NCBI RefSeq assembly: GCF_001721685.1
Contig: NZ_CP012502.1
Location: forward strand, 2,170,001-2,234,000
DNA length: 64,000 bases
Direction: 5' to 3'
Origin: Salisediminibacterium beveridgei
Lineage (GTDB): Bacteria > Bacillota > Bacilli > Bacillales > Salisediminibacteriaceae
In this document: one piece after another, positions 47,053-55,603 of the stretch
How the letters are laid out: each line of letters begins with the position of its first letter
How positions within the stretch are numbered: the stretch's first letter is position 1
Position numbers and translations under genes: made by a program
The notes under the pieces: model-generated
Databases searched by the model: none
What the model saw: the letters and a program-made list of their open reading frames with translations, nothing else
What the model was told of the DNA's origin: nothing

Positions 47053-47109
47053 TCATGAAAATAAAAGGTTTATGCCTTTTTTGACCAAATGAAAACGCTG
47101 TGTTTAAAT
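47053..47109 (+). promoter_or_regulatory. kamA promoter with candidate RpiR site
   Basis: -35 TTGACC (47081-47086), 17-bp spacer, -10 TTAAAT (47104-47109), the same layout as the TAXI promoter. TCATGAAAATAAAA (47053-47066) matches TCATGAAATAAAAA at 42739-42752 closely. Confidence 0.5.
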
Positions 47110-47141
47110 AAGTATACAACACCTAAGAGGAGGCTGAAAAT

Positions 47142-48302
47142 ATGGCACAACCAAAGTACGTCATGAACATTGAAAAGGTGCCTCACCTATCGGATGAAGA
47201 AAAAGAAAAACTAAAAAAAATAACAGAAAAATTCGTCTTTCGAGTGAACGAATATTATTTAGGACTGATTGATTGGGGAGATCCAAACGATCCAATCCGT
47301 AAACTGGTGATCCCGAACGAAGGAGAACTTGAGGAATATGGTCGCTGGGATGCATCAGACGAAGACACGAATTATGTCGTTCCTGGCTGCCAGCACAAAT
47401 ACGATGAAACGGCCCTCTTGATTGTATCCGAAGTATGTGGCGCATATTGCCGTTATTGTTTCCGCAAGCGTCTATTTCGAAATGATATCAAGGAAGCCAT
47501 GTCAGACGTACAACCCGGCATAGACTATATTAAAGAACACCCGGAAATCACGAATGTTCTGCTGACCGGTGGAGATTCACTCATTCTCGCTACGAAAAAA
47601 CTTCGATTCATTATCGAACAGCTTCGTGAGATTCCACATGTCAAGATCATCCGTCTCGGTTCCAAAATGCCGGTTTTCAATCCAATGCGCATTTATGAAG
47701 ACCAGGACTTGCTTGACCTGATCTCTGAATACTCCACAACAGAAAAGCGGATTTATGTGATGGCCCATATCAACCATCCGACTGAAATCACCCCTGAAGC
47801 TAAAAGAGGATTTGACGCGCTTCATAAGGCCGGAGCCATCGTGGTCAATCAGACGCCTGTATTAAGAGGCATCAATGATGACCCTGAAGTTCTTGGACAG
47901 CTGCTCGACGAGCTCAGCTGGGCCGGAGTGACTCCTTACTATTTCTTTATCAATCGCCCTGTTGCAGGTAATACGGACTTCGTACTCAGCTTAAAAGATG
48001 CGTATGACATCGTTGAAGCCGCAAAAGCGCGTACATCCGGACTCGGAAAGCGTGTACGTCTCTCGATGAGTCATACATCTGGTAAAATTGAGATCCTTGC
48101 CATTGAAGATGGAAAAGCTTACTTGAAATACCACCAGTCACGTGACGGTAATTATGGTAAATTCATGATGCTCGACTGCCCTGAGGACGCCACTTGGTTT
48201 GACGAACTGCCTGGTCATGAACAATATTGGAACCCGCCTAAGAAGAAAATGGAAAGCTTTGAGGGTGCCAATGATAAAATAAAAGAAGCTACCACAAAAT
48301 AA
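47142..48302 (+). CDS. KamA family radical SAM aminomutase
   Basis: This 386-aa enzyme has the radical SAM CxxxCxxC in VCGAYCRYCFRKR (about residues 100-107) and the lysine-2,3-aminomutase family stretches LLTGGDSLI, RLGSKMPVFNPMRI, VVNQTPVLRGIND and YYFFINRPVAGN. KamA converts L-lysine to beta-lysine, with PLP bound by a C-terminal lysine. The neighbouring acetyltransferase ablB, expected for N-acetyl-beta-lysine osmolyte synthesis, is absent, so the substrate could differ. AGGAGG precedes the ATG. Confidence 0.85.
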   Translation: MAQPKYVMNIEKVPHLSDEEKEKLKKITEKFVFRVNEYYLGLIDWGDPNDPIRKLVIPNEGELEEYGRWDASDEDTNYVVPGCQHKYDETALLIVSEVCGAYCRYCFRKRLFRNDIKEAMSDVQPGIDYIKEHPEITNVLLTGGDSLILATKKLRFIIEQLREIPHVKIIRLGSKMPVFNPMRIYEDQDLLDLISEYSTTEKRIYVMAHINHPTEITPEAKRGFDALHKAGAIVVNQTPVLRGINDDPEVLGQLLDELSWAGVTPYYFFINRPVAGNTDFVLSLKDAYDIVEAAKARTSGLGKRVRLSMSHTSGKIEILAIEDGKAYLKYHQSRDGNYGKFMMLDCPEDATWFDELPGHEQYWNPPKKKMESFEGANDKIKEATTK

Positions 48303-48315
48303 TTCAGTCGAATTA

Positions 48316-48348
48316 TCACCGGAGTAAACACCTCCGGTGATTTTTTTT
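48316..48348 (+). terminator. Terminator of kamA
   Basis: TCACCGGAG/CTCCGGTGA stem and an eight-base T-run. Confidence 0.85.
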
Positions 48349-48354
48349 GTACAA

Positions 48355-48490
48355 TGAGAGAATGACCCATTCGAAAAGACCTGCGGTAATATGTCAAGCC
48401 ATAAATAGAACAATTTATGAGTAATCAGGGGCAAAACCCTGGAATAAGGCCGCAAGAAACTGGACCAGCAAATGAATGGTAATTACTGGC
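48355..48490. ncRNA. Structured non-coding region 3' of IS110 recombinase
   Basis: Nested complementary segments: CCATTC with GAATGG (outer), TGCGG with CCGCA (inside it), then hairpins CATAAAT/ATTTATG and CAGGG/CCCTG. A CTGACA/TGTCAG hairpin follows near 48510. The order suggests a folded RNA, of either strand, belonging to the element's right end. Not matched to a known family. Confidence 0.35.
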
Positions 48491-48522
48491 ATTTAATAAG
48501 GTGTACGCTGACAAGTTTTTTG

Positions 48523-49752
48523 TCAGATCTCCACGCCCCTATCCGGCGTAAAGATTTGATGGTTGCGTAGTAGCGCATCCACCAGACGTACGAGTTTTCT
48601 TGCAGTTAAGACGAGGGCGCGTTTGTGCTGGTGTTTCGGGACTTCATGATATTTTTTCTTGTAGTAGTCATGGTATTCCGGGACTTGCCTTCGTACCGAG
48701 TTGGCGGCTTCAACCAGGTAATAGCGCAAGTACTGGTTTCCTTGACGTGACAGCGACGTATCTTCTGCGATGAAGCGTCCGGACTGGCGTTTCCGCCAGT
48801 ATAATCCGGCGTATTTGGCAATCTTGCTCTCATCTTCGAAGCGGTCAACTTGACCGATTTCAGCCAGAATACCGGCGGCGAAGACAGGCCCGATGCCGGG
48901 GATCGTTTCAACCGTTTGTGTCAAACCGGTCATGATCCGGGTGATGGACTTATCAAGCTCCTTGATCTGCAGTTGATAGGATCGAATGAGCTCAATGGAT
49001 GTCGCTAATAACACGTCCACAGAGTCTTCCACGACGCGATCCGGACGGTAGGATTCGCTGACAGCTTTCTTGATGGAACTGGCCACAACTTCGGCATCCG
49101 GGAATCGGTTCCTGCCCTTTTCCCTCAGGTAGGCCGCAAGGTCTTCCAATGGCAGCTCGGCAAGTTCTTCGAGACTGAATTTCTCAGAGAAGAGCTCCGT
49201 CATCGCGGCACCGAAAACCGAAGAATTGACCTCATCTTTGAAGGCACTGAACTTGTAGGTCAGATGTTGCAAAAAGTGCTGTTTTTCCCGGGTTAACCCT
49301 TTGATCAGGTGGTATCTGGCGCGCGTCAACTGCTGGAGAGCGACGTACTGGCTTTCCTTTACGATGGACATCTGATTTCGTCCAAACCGGACGTAATCCG
49401 CAATGACAAACGCATCGATGTCATCGGTCTTGTTCATGTCCGCGTAGCTTTTCTTGAAGTTGGCAACCTGACGCGGATTAATGACGAATACCTGCGTCTC
49501 GTAAGCCTTCAGTTCATCGTCATGATGCAAGTACATGGATGGATGGAAGCTGTATACCGAGGTGGCTTCCAAACCGATTTTCAGGGACGTGGCGTTCTCG
49601 CTCAGAGAGAGATGGATGAGCCGATCCTTGAGTTCAGCTGCCCCAGGATAATCATTACTCACTGTAAAACGGGCAACGATGGCCCCTTCCTGATTGATCA
49701 CACACACATTCATGTCGAATGAGCTGACGTCTAATCCTGCACATAATCGCAT
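48523..49752 (-). CDS. IS110 family recombinase
   Basis: This 409-aa transposase has a RuvC-like DEDD N-terminal domain (CAGLDVSSFDMNVCVI with Asp near residue 8; GLEATSVYS; KTDDIDAFVIADYVRFG) and the C-terminal Transposase_20 domain (IPGIGPVFAAGILAEIG; the serine region near RQGNQYLRYYLVEAANSVRR). AAAGGAGG precedes the ATG. IS110 recombinases are guided by a bridge RNA encoded in the element. Confidence 0.95.
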   Translation of the reverse strand: MRLCAGLDVSSFDMNVCVINQEGAIVARFTVSNDYPGAAELKDRLIHLSLSENATSLKIGLEATSVYSFHPSMYLHHDDELKAYETQVFVINPRQVANFKKSYADMNKTDDIDAFVIADYVRFGRNQMSIVKESQYVALQQLTRARYHLIKGLTREKQHFLQHLTYKFSAFKDEVNSSVFGAAMTELFSEKFSLEELAELPLEDLAAYLREKGRNRFPDAEVVASSIKKAVSESYRPDRVVEDSVDVLLATSIELIRSYQLQIKELDKSITRIMTGLTQTVETIPGIGPVFAAGILAEIGQVDRFEDESKIAKYAGLYWRKRQSGRFIAEDTSLSRQGNQYLRYYLVEAANSVRRQVPEYHDYYKKKYHEVPKHQHKRALVLTARKLVRLVDALLRNHQIFTPDRGVEI

Positions 49753-49759
49753 GGGAGAT

Positions 49760-49965
49760 AACCTCCTTTCAAATGAGAATCATCCGGCATTTCTTTTGGA
49801 CGCCTCGAGATATCTCTAGTGTGAACGCCGATCATCAACCTCGTGTATCAGAGCTCATCCTTCGAGTAGGAAGTGCCGCACGTACACTGAGAAACAGTCT
49901 TTTCTCGCAGTCAAGCTGCAGGAGCGATAAGAATTGTCCCAAATGATCCTAAGATCATTATCTAG
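49760..49965 (-). ncRNA. Candidate bridge RNA region of the IS110 element
   Basis: The 5' flank of the recombinase is about 200 nt with no ORF. On the minus strand a -10-like GATAAT (near 49960) is followed by small stem-loops (GCAG/CTGC, GAGAAA/TTTCTC, AGTG/CACT) and ends just before the ribosome site. Length and position match IS110-group bridge RNAs, which lie between the left end and the recombinase gene. The rest of 49966-50060 is A/T-rich with no gene. Confidence 0.45.
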
Positions 49966-50060
49966 AAATATCTAGAGACAGCCAATAGAAATATCTCTAA
50001 ATAATTTAAATAAGCTCTGATTATTTTGGGCTTAAATATACTATACGAGGAGCGTTGGTT

Positions 50061-50885
50061 ATGAACCACAGAGTCATCCTGTTTTTTCTGCTTACTGCCA
50101 TTTTACTGGCTGCCTGTCAGCCGGAATCATGGTTGAATAACAAGCAGCAGGGTTCATCAGCTTCACTTCCCGTTCGGGACACGATCGTCAAATCCCCTCT
50201 TCAAATCAGCTATTACGGTTTTAGTGATGATGAAGAGTTTCGCATTGCATTTCTTGCTGAAAATATGAACGAATCCCCAATTTCAGCGGATGATTACCAA
50301 TATCAATGGCCCCGCTTTATTGAAGATGAGCATGAGAACCTTTATGAAGTCACTGACGTAGAGTTACGTCAAGGGACTCTCTTTGAACGTGCGTTATCAA
50401 ACTATGAAATTGGGATGATCATGACACTGTCTCCTCCTCCTGGGAATGAGAATGGGAACTTTTTCAGTATCCCCTTTTATATGGTGCCAAATATCTATGA
50501 GGAGGGATATCGTTTCCCTATTAATACTTCGACAATAGACCATCATCAGCTTGGTGATATGGCAATCAGCAATCTTGAGCTTGACGGTCGTTTGCTCACA
50601 TTTGATTTGATAGATGATCATCCGGACGCAGATGGCAGTGAAGAGTACCTCTTCACCGCCATCCAGGAAAATCAGGAAATATTCCCTATGTTTATTAACA
50701 TGCGTCGAAGTAATCCCTACACACATATTGAAGTAGAGTTTGCAAGAGAATTAATCTTACCCACACGTTTATCAATTACGCGGACAACCAGCCCGCTTCC
50801 CGAGTGGCGATTTTCAATGATCATTGATACAGATCAAGGACGTATGGTCAATGAATCTGAGCAAAAGGAAGGAGAAGAGCAATGA
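50061..50885 (+). CDS. Unknown lipoprotein
   Basis: This 274-aa lipoprotein has a signal peptide ending LLAAC (about residue 19) followed by a mature acidic domain of beta type. No family is recognised. The ATG at 50061 has GAGGAG upstream; a TTG six bases earlier is too close to that site. Its stop overlaps the start of the B12/radical SAM gene, so the two are coupled. The IS110 element lies immediately upstream and may have displaced its original promoter. Confidence 0.75.
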   Translation: MNHRVILFFLLTAILLAACQPESWLNNKQQGSSASLPVRDTIVKSPLQISYYGFSDDEEFRIAFLAENMNESPISADDYQYQWPRFIEDEHENLYEVTDVELRQGTLFERALSNYEIGMIMTLSPPPGNENGNFFSIPFYMVPNIYEEGYRFPINTSTIDHHQLGDMAISNLELDGRLLTFDLIDDHPDADGSEEYLFTAIQENQEIFPMFINMRRSNPYTHIEVEFARELILPTRLSITRTTSPLPEWRFSMIIDTDQGRMVNESEQKEGEEQ

Positions 50886-52645
50886 CACGCCCAATTGCAA
50901 CGACCTTGAATGCCAAATACATTCATACCAATCTCGCTCTCCGCTTGCTGAAATCCTATTGTGAGCCGGAGCAGCGTGTGATGATTAAGGAATACACCAT
51001 TAAAGATCCGGATATGAACATCGTATCTGACCTCTACAACGAACAGCCGGACGTTATTGGCTTCAGCTGTTATATCTGGAACATTGAAAAAACACTCGCT
51101 GTTGTCTCCATGTTGAAGAAAGTCCTTCCTGATACCGTATTGATCCTCGGCGGTCCTGAAGTATCTTTTGATGCCGATTATTGGATGAAAAAGCACCCGC
51201 AAGTGGATATGATCATCCGAGGAGAAGGCGAAATCCCGTTTAAAGAAGTGCTCCAAGAAATCGATCATGGGACCGCGGACTTCAGCAGAATTGGCGGCGT
51301 CAGTTATCGCATCAATAATCAAATCCGGCACAATCCCGAAACCGGAAATATGGACATCGCAACCATTCCCAGTCCTTACAGGTTTGAAGAAGATCTGCCT
51401 GACCTAAACAAGCGTATTGTCTATTTTGAAACAAGTCGGGGATGTCCATTTCGCTGCCAATTCTGTTTGTCATCGATCGAGCAAGGTGTCCGTTATTTTA
51501 ACATCGATCAGGTAAAAGAAGATCTGCTGTATTTGATCGATCACGGTGCAAAACTGATCAAATTCATCGATCGAACCTTTAACATCAATAGAGAATATGC
51601 TCTGGAAATGTTTGCTTTTCTTATCGACAATCATCAAGGCTGCCAGTTTCAGTTTGAAATCACGGCGGACATCATGCGTCCTGAAGTGCTTTCGTATCTG
51701 AATGAGAATGCCCCACCAGGCATTTTCCGCTTCGAAATCGGTGTACAGTCAACCAATGATGCGACAAATCTTCAGGTCGACCGACGTCAAAACTTCAATA
51801 AACTCTCCCGGACAGTCCGGATGATCAAAGAAGGCGGACGAATTGATCAGCACCTGGATTTAATTGCCGGTTTACCTGAAGAAGATTACAGCTCTTTCAA
51901 GAAAACATTTAATGATGTATTCGAGCTTGAACCCGAAGAATTGCAGTTGGGTTTTTTGAAGATGCTGAGAGGGACTGCCATGCGCAGAAGGGCTGATGAA
52001 TTCTCCTATACCTACATGGATCATGCCCCCTATGAAATCCTGAGTAACCAGGACCTGAGCTTTGATGACGTCATAAAGATCAAACAAGTGGAAGATATCC
52101 TTGAAAAGTATTGGAATAAAAAGCAACTCACTCATACCGTGAATTACCTCGTCAAACATGTTTTCCCGACACCATTTGATTTCTTTCAGAAATTCGGAGA
52201 TCATTGGGAAGCGAAAGGCTACAGTAAAATTGGCCATCAGTTTGAAGATCTCTTTACCCGGCTCAGTTCATTTCTTCACGAAGAGAACCTTCCTGCCTAT
52301 GAGAAAGAAATCGTTCACAGCCTGATGAAGATCGATTACCTGTTTCATTATAAGCAAAAGCCGCCAAAAGTCTGGTGGAACAATCATATAGCTGATCAAG
52401 ATGCTGCTGCTTACTGTGAGCATCTGATCAATCACCTTCCGGATTCTGCACCGGAATTACCCAGGCAGCCCCGTCACCTCTTAAAGAACGGAATATTTAT
52501 TCAGATCCCCTTTTCATGGGAGCACTATCGAATCAGTCAAACGTTTATCAATCAAAATCAATTGATCTATCTGTATTATGATAAACAAGGACCGAAACTC
52601 ATTCCCAGTGGTGCGTATCAGTTCGCGAATCAAACAATAGACTAG
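50882..52645 (+). CDS. B12-binding domain radical SAM protein (DUF4080 type)
   Basis: This 587-aa protein has an N-terminal Rossmann-like B12-binding domain (about residues 1-130; VIGFSCYIWN, VLILGGPEVSF) and a radical SAM core with SRGCPFRCQFCLSS giving CxxxCxxC near residue 192, plus FEIGVQS and DLIAGLPEED. A C-terminal region of the DUF4080 type follows. Relatives are mostly uncharacterised; methyltransfer or a related radical reaction on an unknown substrate is likely. Its ATG overlaps the lipoprotein stop. Confidence 0.88.
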   Translation: MTRPIATTLNAKYIHTNLALRLLKSYCEPEQRVMIKEYTIKDPDMNIVSDLYNEQPDVIGFSCYIWNIEKTLAVVSMLKKVLPDTVLILGGPEVSFDADYWMKKHPQVDMIIRGEGEIPFKEVLQEIDHGTADFSRIGGVSYRINNQIRHNPETGNMDIATIPSPYRFEEDLPDLNKRIVYFETSRGCPFRCQFCLSSIEQGVRYFNIDQVKEDLLYLIDHGAKLIKFIDRTFNINREYALEMFAFLIDNHQGCQFQFEITADIMRPEVLSYLNENAPPGIFRFEIGVQSTNDATNLQVDRRQNFNKLSRTVRMIKEGGRIDQHLDLIAGLPEEDYSSFKKTFNDVFELEPEELQLGFLKMLRGTAMRRRADEFSYTYMDHAPYEILSNQDLSFDDVIKIKQVEDILEKYWNKKQLTHTVNYLVKHVFPTPFDFFQKFGDHWEAKGYSKIGHQFEDLFTRLSSFLHEENLPAYEKEIVHSLMKIDYLFHYKQKPPKVWWNNHIADQDAAAYCEHLINHLPDSAPELPRQPRHLLKNGIFIQIPFSWEHYRISQTFINQNQLIYLYYDKQGPKLIPSGAYQFANQTID

Positions 52646-52744
52646 TTTCTTCAGCTATCGGTCCAGGAGAGCCTCCCATGATCAGTGACTCCCCTTCCTG
52701 AGCGCAGATTTCCTTATAGAAAACTTAAACATTACGACGAAGCA

Positions 52745-52787
52745 AATGCAAAAGAAGCCCGGTGCTCATCCGGACTTCTTTTGCATT
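52745..52787. terminator. Bidirectional terminator
   Basis: AATGCAAAAGAAG-CCGG pairs with CCGG-CTTCTTTTGCATT; it serves the convergent genes on both sides. Confidence 0.75.
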
Positions 52788-53374
52788 TACTCTTCTTTTT
52801 GAAAAGAGGTATCGACCCTTCTCAACATTTCCCGTCTTTGTTCATCCGATGCTTGCAAGACATCTCCAAAATGAAGAACTTGATTTAAAGTCATCCCGCA
52901 AAACTGGACAATTGACTGATCAATTGAATCAATCAGATCGTGATATAAACCATTTTCCCTCATTTCATTTTCCGGTGACCCGGATGTAAAAATGATTGAT
53001 ACATGCTTGTCTTTCAACGCTTTAGGTACCGGCTCCTCTCCTTCAAGTTCATAAGCAAATCCATAGCTCAACACGTGATCCATATATCCTTTTCCAAGTG
53101 CCGGAAAATGTCCCCACCAGAGAGGAAAAACGAGAATTATCTCTTCTGCCCGATCCCAATATGCATGCTCGGTTTTCATAAATGGTGTATAAATTCCTTT
53201 TACCGTGCGCTCATAATCTTCAATGGTCAATAATGGATCAAAGGCTAATGTCGAAACATCTCGGAGAGTTGCTGTGATCCCCTGTTTGGTAAAAGTGTCT
53301 CGTAATGTCTCACAGATAGCACCATTAAAACTATCTCTTGTCGGATGCATGGAAATAATCAATTTTTCATTCAT
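52787..53374 (-). CDS. NAD(P)H dehydrogenase (quinone)-like flavodoxin-fold protein
   Basis: This 195-aa protein has the flavodoxin_2 fold of KefF/MdaB-type FMN oxidoreductases: the phosphate loop at the start (IISMHPTRDSFNGAI), FPLWWGHFPALGKGYMDHVLSYGFAY (about residues 84-109), and IIFTSGSPENE. It probably reduces quinones. GGGGGTG precedes the ATG at 53374. It follows the EAL gene by 15 bases on the same strand. Confidence 0.85.
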   Translation of the reverse strand: MNEKLIISMHPTRDSFNGAICETLRDTFTKQGITATLRDVSTLAFDPLLTIEDYERTVKGIYTPFMKTEHAYWDRAEEIILVFPLWWGHFPALGKGYMDHVLSYGFAYELEGEEPVPKALKDKHVSIIFTSGSPENEMRENGLYHDLIDSIDQSIVQFCGMTLNQVLHFGDVLQASDEQRREMLRRVDTSFQKEE

Positions 53375-53389
53375 TTTCTGCACCCCCGT

Positions 53390-54448
53390 TCAACGTAGTG
53401 AATAACTGACATAAGGATCTTTTTCCGGCTTCGCAAAATAATAGCCCTGGCAATAATCCACCAGCTTTTTAACAGCCATGTACTCTGCTTTGTTTTCAAT
53501 TCCCTCAGCCAACAGGAATGTCCCTTGTTCTTTGGACACCCGGCTGATTTCTTCAATGGTTTCTAATTTATTCTCATCAAGATGACAATTCTGGATGATC
53601 TGCCGGTCAATTTTAGCATAGTCCGGTCTCAGTTCCTGCAGCACATCGTTTGTGGCAAAGCCCGATCCGATATCGTCAAGCGCCACTTTCACCCCTGATT
53701 TCTGATATTCATGGAAAATCGTCTTTAAGTGCGTCATATCATGGATTTGTTCAGTTTCAACCACTTCAAACACGAGTCGCTTCGGATTAACTTGATAAGT
53801 GTCCACAGCTTCAAATGTACTTTTCAAACAATGTGCAGGATCGTAAATAGACGAAGGAAGAAAATTAATAAACAGCATCTCTTCCTCCCCCAGTTTCTCA
53901 GAGCCTGTTCGAATGGCATTAATTCTGGCCTGACTGTCGAGCATGGAATGCATGCCTGAACGTCTTGAGAACGAAAATAACTCTCCTGGATAAAACGGGA
54001 AGTCTTCTCTTGAAGGTCTCAAAAGAAATTCATAGCCGTATACAGATTCTTCCTGCGTACAGAAAATCGGTTGCATATGTGACGTGAAGTGCTGTTCCTG
54101 AATAATCTTTACATAGGCCGGATTTAAAATCCGCTGCTCTATTTCTTCATATGAATAAAGTGGAAACATGACCATATCTGGAATATTCTTTTCGTTAATA
54201 ATATTTCCACGCAACGAATGTCGCTCTTTTTGTGAAAGAGTATCTTGGAGTAGTTCCGTCAAGGATTGCAATTGTCTTATGTAATCATAAGGTATCAGGA
54301 TATTAAGACGCCGCAATTGAAATTTTATGTTATGTCTGGTGAATGTCTCTTTAATAATCGTGAATAGTTTATTACTGTCCGCACTTATAATCATTGTGCC
54401 GCCTTGTTCCATTGGAATCGTATTCTGGCAATGAATACAACCGTCCAT
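53390..54448 (-). CDS. EAL domain c-di-GMP phosphodiesterase
   Basis: This 352-aa protein has an N-terminal CIHC pair (residues 4-7), an about 110-residue unassigned region, then an EAL domain: EFLLR in place of EALLR (near residue 140), N in LFINFLPSS, E in FEVVETE, DDIGSG, K in AKIDRQII, E in AEGIE and QGYYFAKP. The metal and catalytic residues are all present, so c-di-GMP hydrolysis is expected. No GGDEF partner lies near. The first Met is used for lack of a better ribosome site. Confidence 0.88.
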   Translation of the reverse strand: MDGCIHCQNTIPMEQGGTMIISADSNKLFTIIKETFTRHNIKFQLRRLNILIPYDYIRQLQSLTELLQDTLSQKERHSLRGNIINEKNIPDMVMFPLYSYEEIEQRILNPAYVKIIQEQHFTSHMQPIFCTQEESVYGYEFLLRPSREDFPFYPGELFSFSRRSGMHSMLDSQARINAIRTGSEKLGEEEMLFINFLPSSIYDPAHCLKSTFEAVDTYQVNPKRLVFEVVETEQIHDMTHLKTIFHEYQKSGVKVALDDIGSGFATNDVLQELRPDYAKIDRQIIQNCHLDENKLETIEEISRVSKEQGTFLLAEGIENKAEYMAVKKLVDYCQGYYFAKPEKDPYVSYSLR

Positions 54449-54620
54449 TTGATCACCAGCCTTATCTTTTTATGATTCTATTGTATCAGATTTAACACAA
54501 GAAATCCTATATCACATCCAGACATCAGATTTTATTCAGTTTCTTACCGCTTTATTTAGCTGGTTAATTCTGCTATGATAAAAGTCAGTATCGATATACA
54601 CGATAAGGAGGAGTAAATGT

Positions 54621-54908
54621 ATGCTTTTAACGAAAGAAGATGTGAAAGCAAGCTTGAAAGACTCTAACGGTTGGGAACTTACCGGTGAGGTATGGATCAC
54701 AAAAGAATTCAACTTCAATACATTTCCCAAGGCTGTTCAATTCGTCAATCAAATTGCCGAAATTGCCGAGTCACGCCAGCATCATCCTCATATCACGCTC
54801 GATTACAGTAAGGTCAAAATTGCTCTTAGTACCCATGATGAAGGAGGATTAACTCAAAAAGATTTCGACTCCGCTCATGCGTATGATAAAACATCAGATA
54901 AAATGTGA
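54621..54908 (+). CDS. Pterin-4a-carbinolamine dehydratase family protein
   Basis: This 95-aa protein has the family signature ESRQHHPHI (about residues 51-59) and LSTHDEGGLTQKDF. The enzyme dehydrates 4a-hydroxy-tetrahydropterin. No aromatic amino acid hydroxylase is in the window; in bacteria such proteins have also been linked to Mo-cofactor metabolism, which is interesting given the moe-moa operon. AAGGAGGAG precedes the ATG. Confidence 0.9.
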   Translation: MLLTKEDVKASLKDSNGWELTGEVWITKEFNFNTFPKAVQFVNQIAEIAESRQHHPHITLDYSKVKIALSTHDEGGLTQKDFDSAHAYDKTSDKM

Positions 54909-54913
54909 TTCTT

Positions 54914-54939
54914 GATCCCGCCTTTTGGCGGGATTTTTT
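54914..54939 (+). terminator. Terminator of the dehydratase gene
   Basis: ATCCCGCC/GGCGGGAT stem with loop TTTT, then a T-run. Confidence 0.85.
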
Positions 54940-55029
54940 CGATATTCACGAAGCTATCGTTCTTTTCTGTTAAGAAGCAGATTATGGTATACTATGATCG
55001 CTTGTAAACTTTCTTATGGAGGCTTTTTT

Positions 55030-55548
55030 ATGCAATGGTTGTTTTTATTCACAGCAGCGGTCGTCAGTGCTGTTTCCGTGTATCATTTATTTACGCATAA
55101 GCACCGGGAAAATTCCACGGATGATTCGTTCTTCAGCCTGAACGATCCCAGAAAATTGACGGTCGCTTCAAAAACGTATAAATGGTCTGTCAGGGCCGCT
55201 TATCTGGCTCTGCCAGTGGGGCTGATATTAACCTTGGAAACTTTCAATAATTTCGCTTTGGCTTTTTTCCTGTTCTTACTCCAACTGTTTATCGGGACAT
55301 TTATCCTCGTTACCCTGGACCGCGTTTTTGAATTATACGGTGGCGCGATTGTCTTTGCAGGATTTCATGCAAAATGGACCCGTGTAAGAGAGTTCCGCTG
55401 GGGAAAATCATTCGGCACACGCCGTCAGTTAATCATGGAGACGACCAAAGGCCAGAAAATAAAAACAAAGATCGCCCAGGAGGATCAGGAGAGAGTTGAG
55501 GACATTCTTTCTGATTTCGCACACTTTGAAAAAGATCCCGTTGAATGA
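55030..55548 (+). CDS. Unknown membrane protein
   Basis: This 172-aa protein has an N-terminal helix (residues 2-20), two central helices (about 58-76 and 78-100) and a soluble C-terminal domain (FHAKWTRVREFRWGKSFGTRRQL and a degenerate charged tail). The C-terminal part resembles small pleckstrin-like cytoplasmic domains of Firmicute membrane proteins, but no family is claimed. The ATG at 55030 follows TGGAGG; the longer frame starts upstream of the terminator and is rejected. Confidence 0.7.
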   Translation: MQWLFLFTAAVVSAVSVYHLFTHKHRENSTDDSFFSLNDPRKLTVASKTYKWSVRAAYLALPVGLILTLETFNNFALAFFLFLLQLFIGTFILVTLDRVFELYGGAIVFAGFHAKWTRVREFRWGKSFGTRRQLIMETTKGQKIKTKIAQEDQERVEDILSDFAHFEKDPVE

Positions 55549-55577
55549 AAAAAAGCATCCGCATGGATGCTTTTTTC
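55549..55577 (+). terminator. Terminator
   Basis: AAAAAAGCATCC/GGATGCTTTTTT stem at the end of the membrane protein gene; can act on both strands. Confidence 0.8.
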
Positions 55578-55603
55578 GATCTGATTCATAATTGTCTTTC
55601 TCA

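Larger units (their letters stand above)
48349..50040 (-). mobile_element. IS110-family insertion sequence (edges approximate)
   Basis: The element comprises the recombinase gene at 48523 plus non-coding flanks. The left limit must lie between the kamA terminator and 48522, and the right limit between 49753 and the lipoprotein gene. IS110 elements have no long inverted repeats, so exact ends cannot be set by eye. On the minus strand an outward TTGACA near 48395, in the 3' flank, fits the -35 half of a junction promoter. Confidence 0.7.

Noticed and set aside
48355..48490. c-di-GMP or lysine riboswitch near kamA
   Set aside because: It is downstream of kamA and shows no GEMM or L-box core on inspection; only the CCATTCGAAA fragment is reminiscent.
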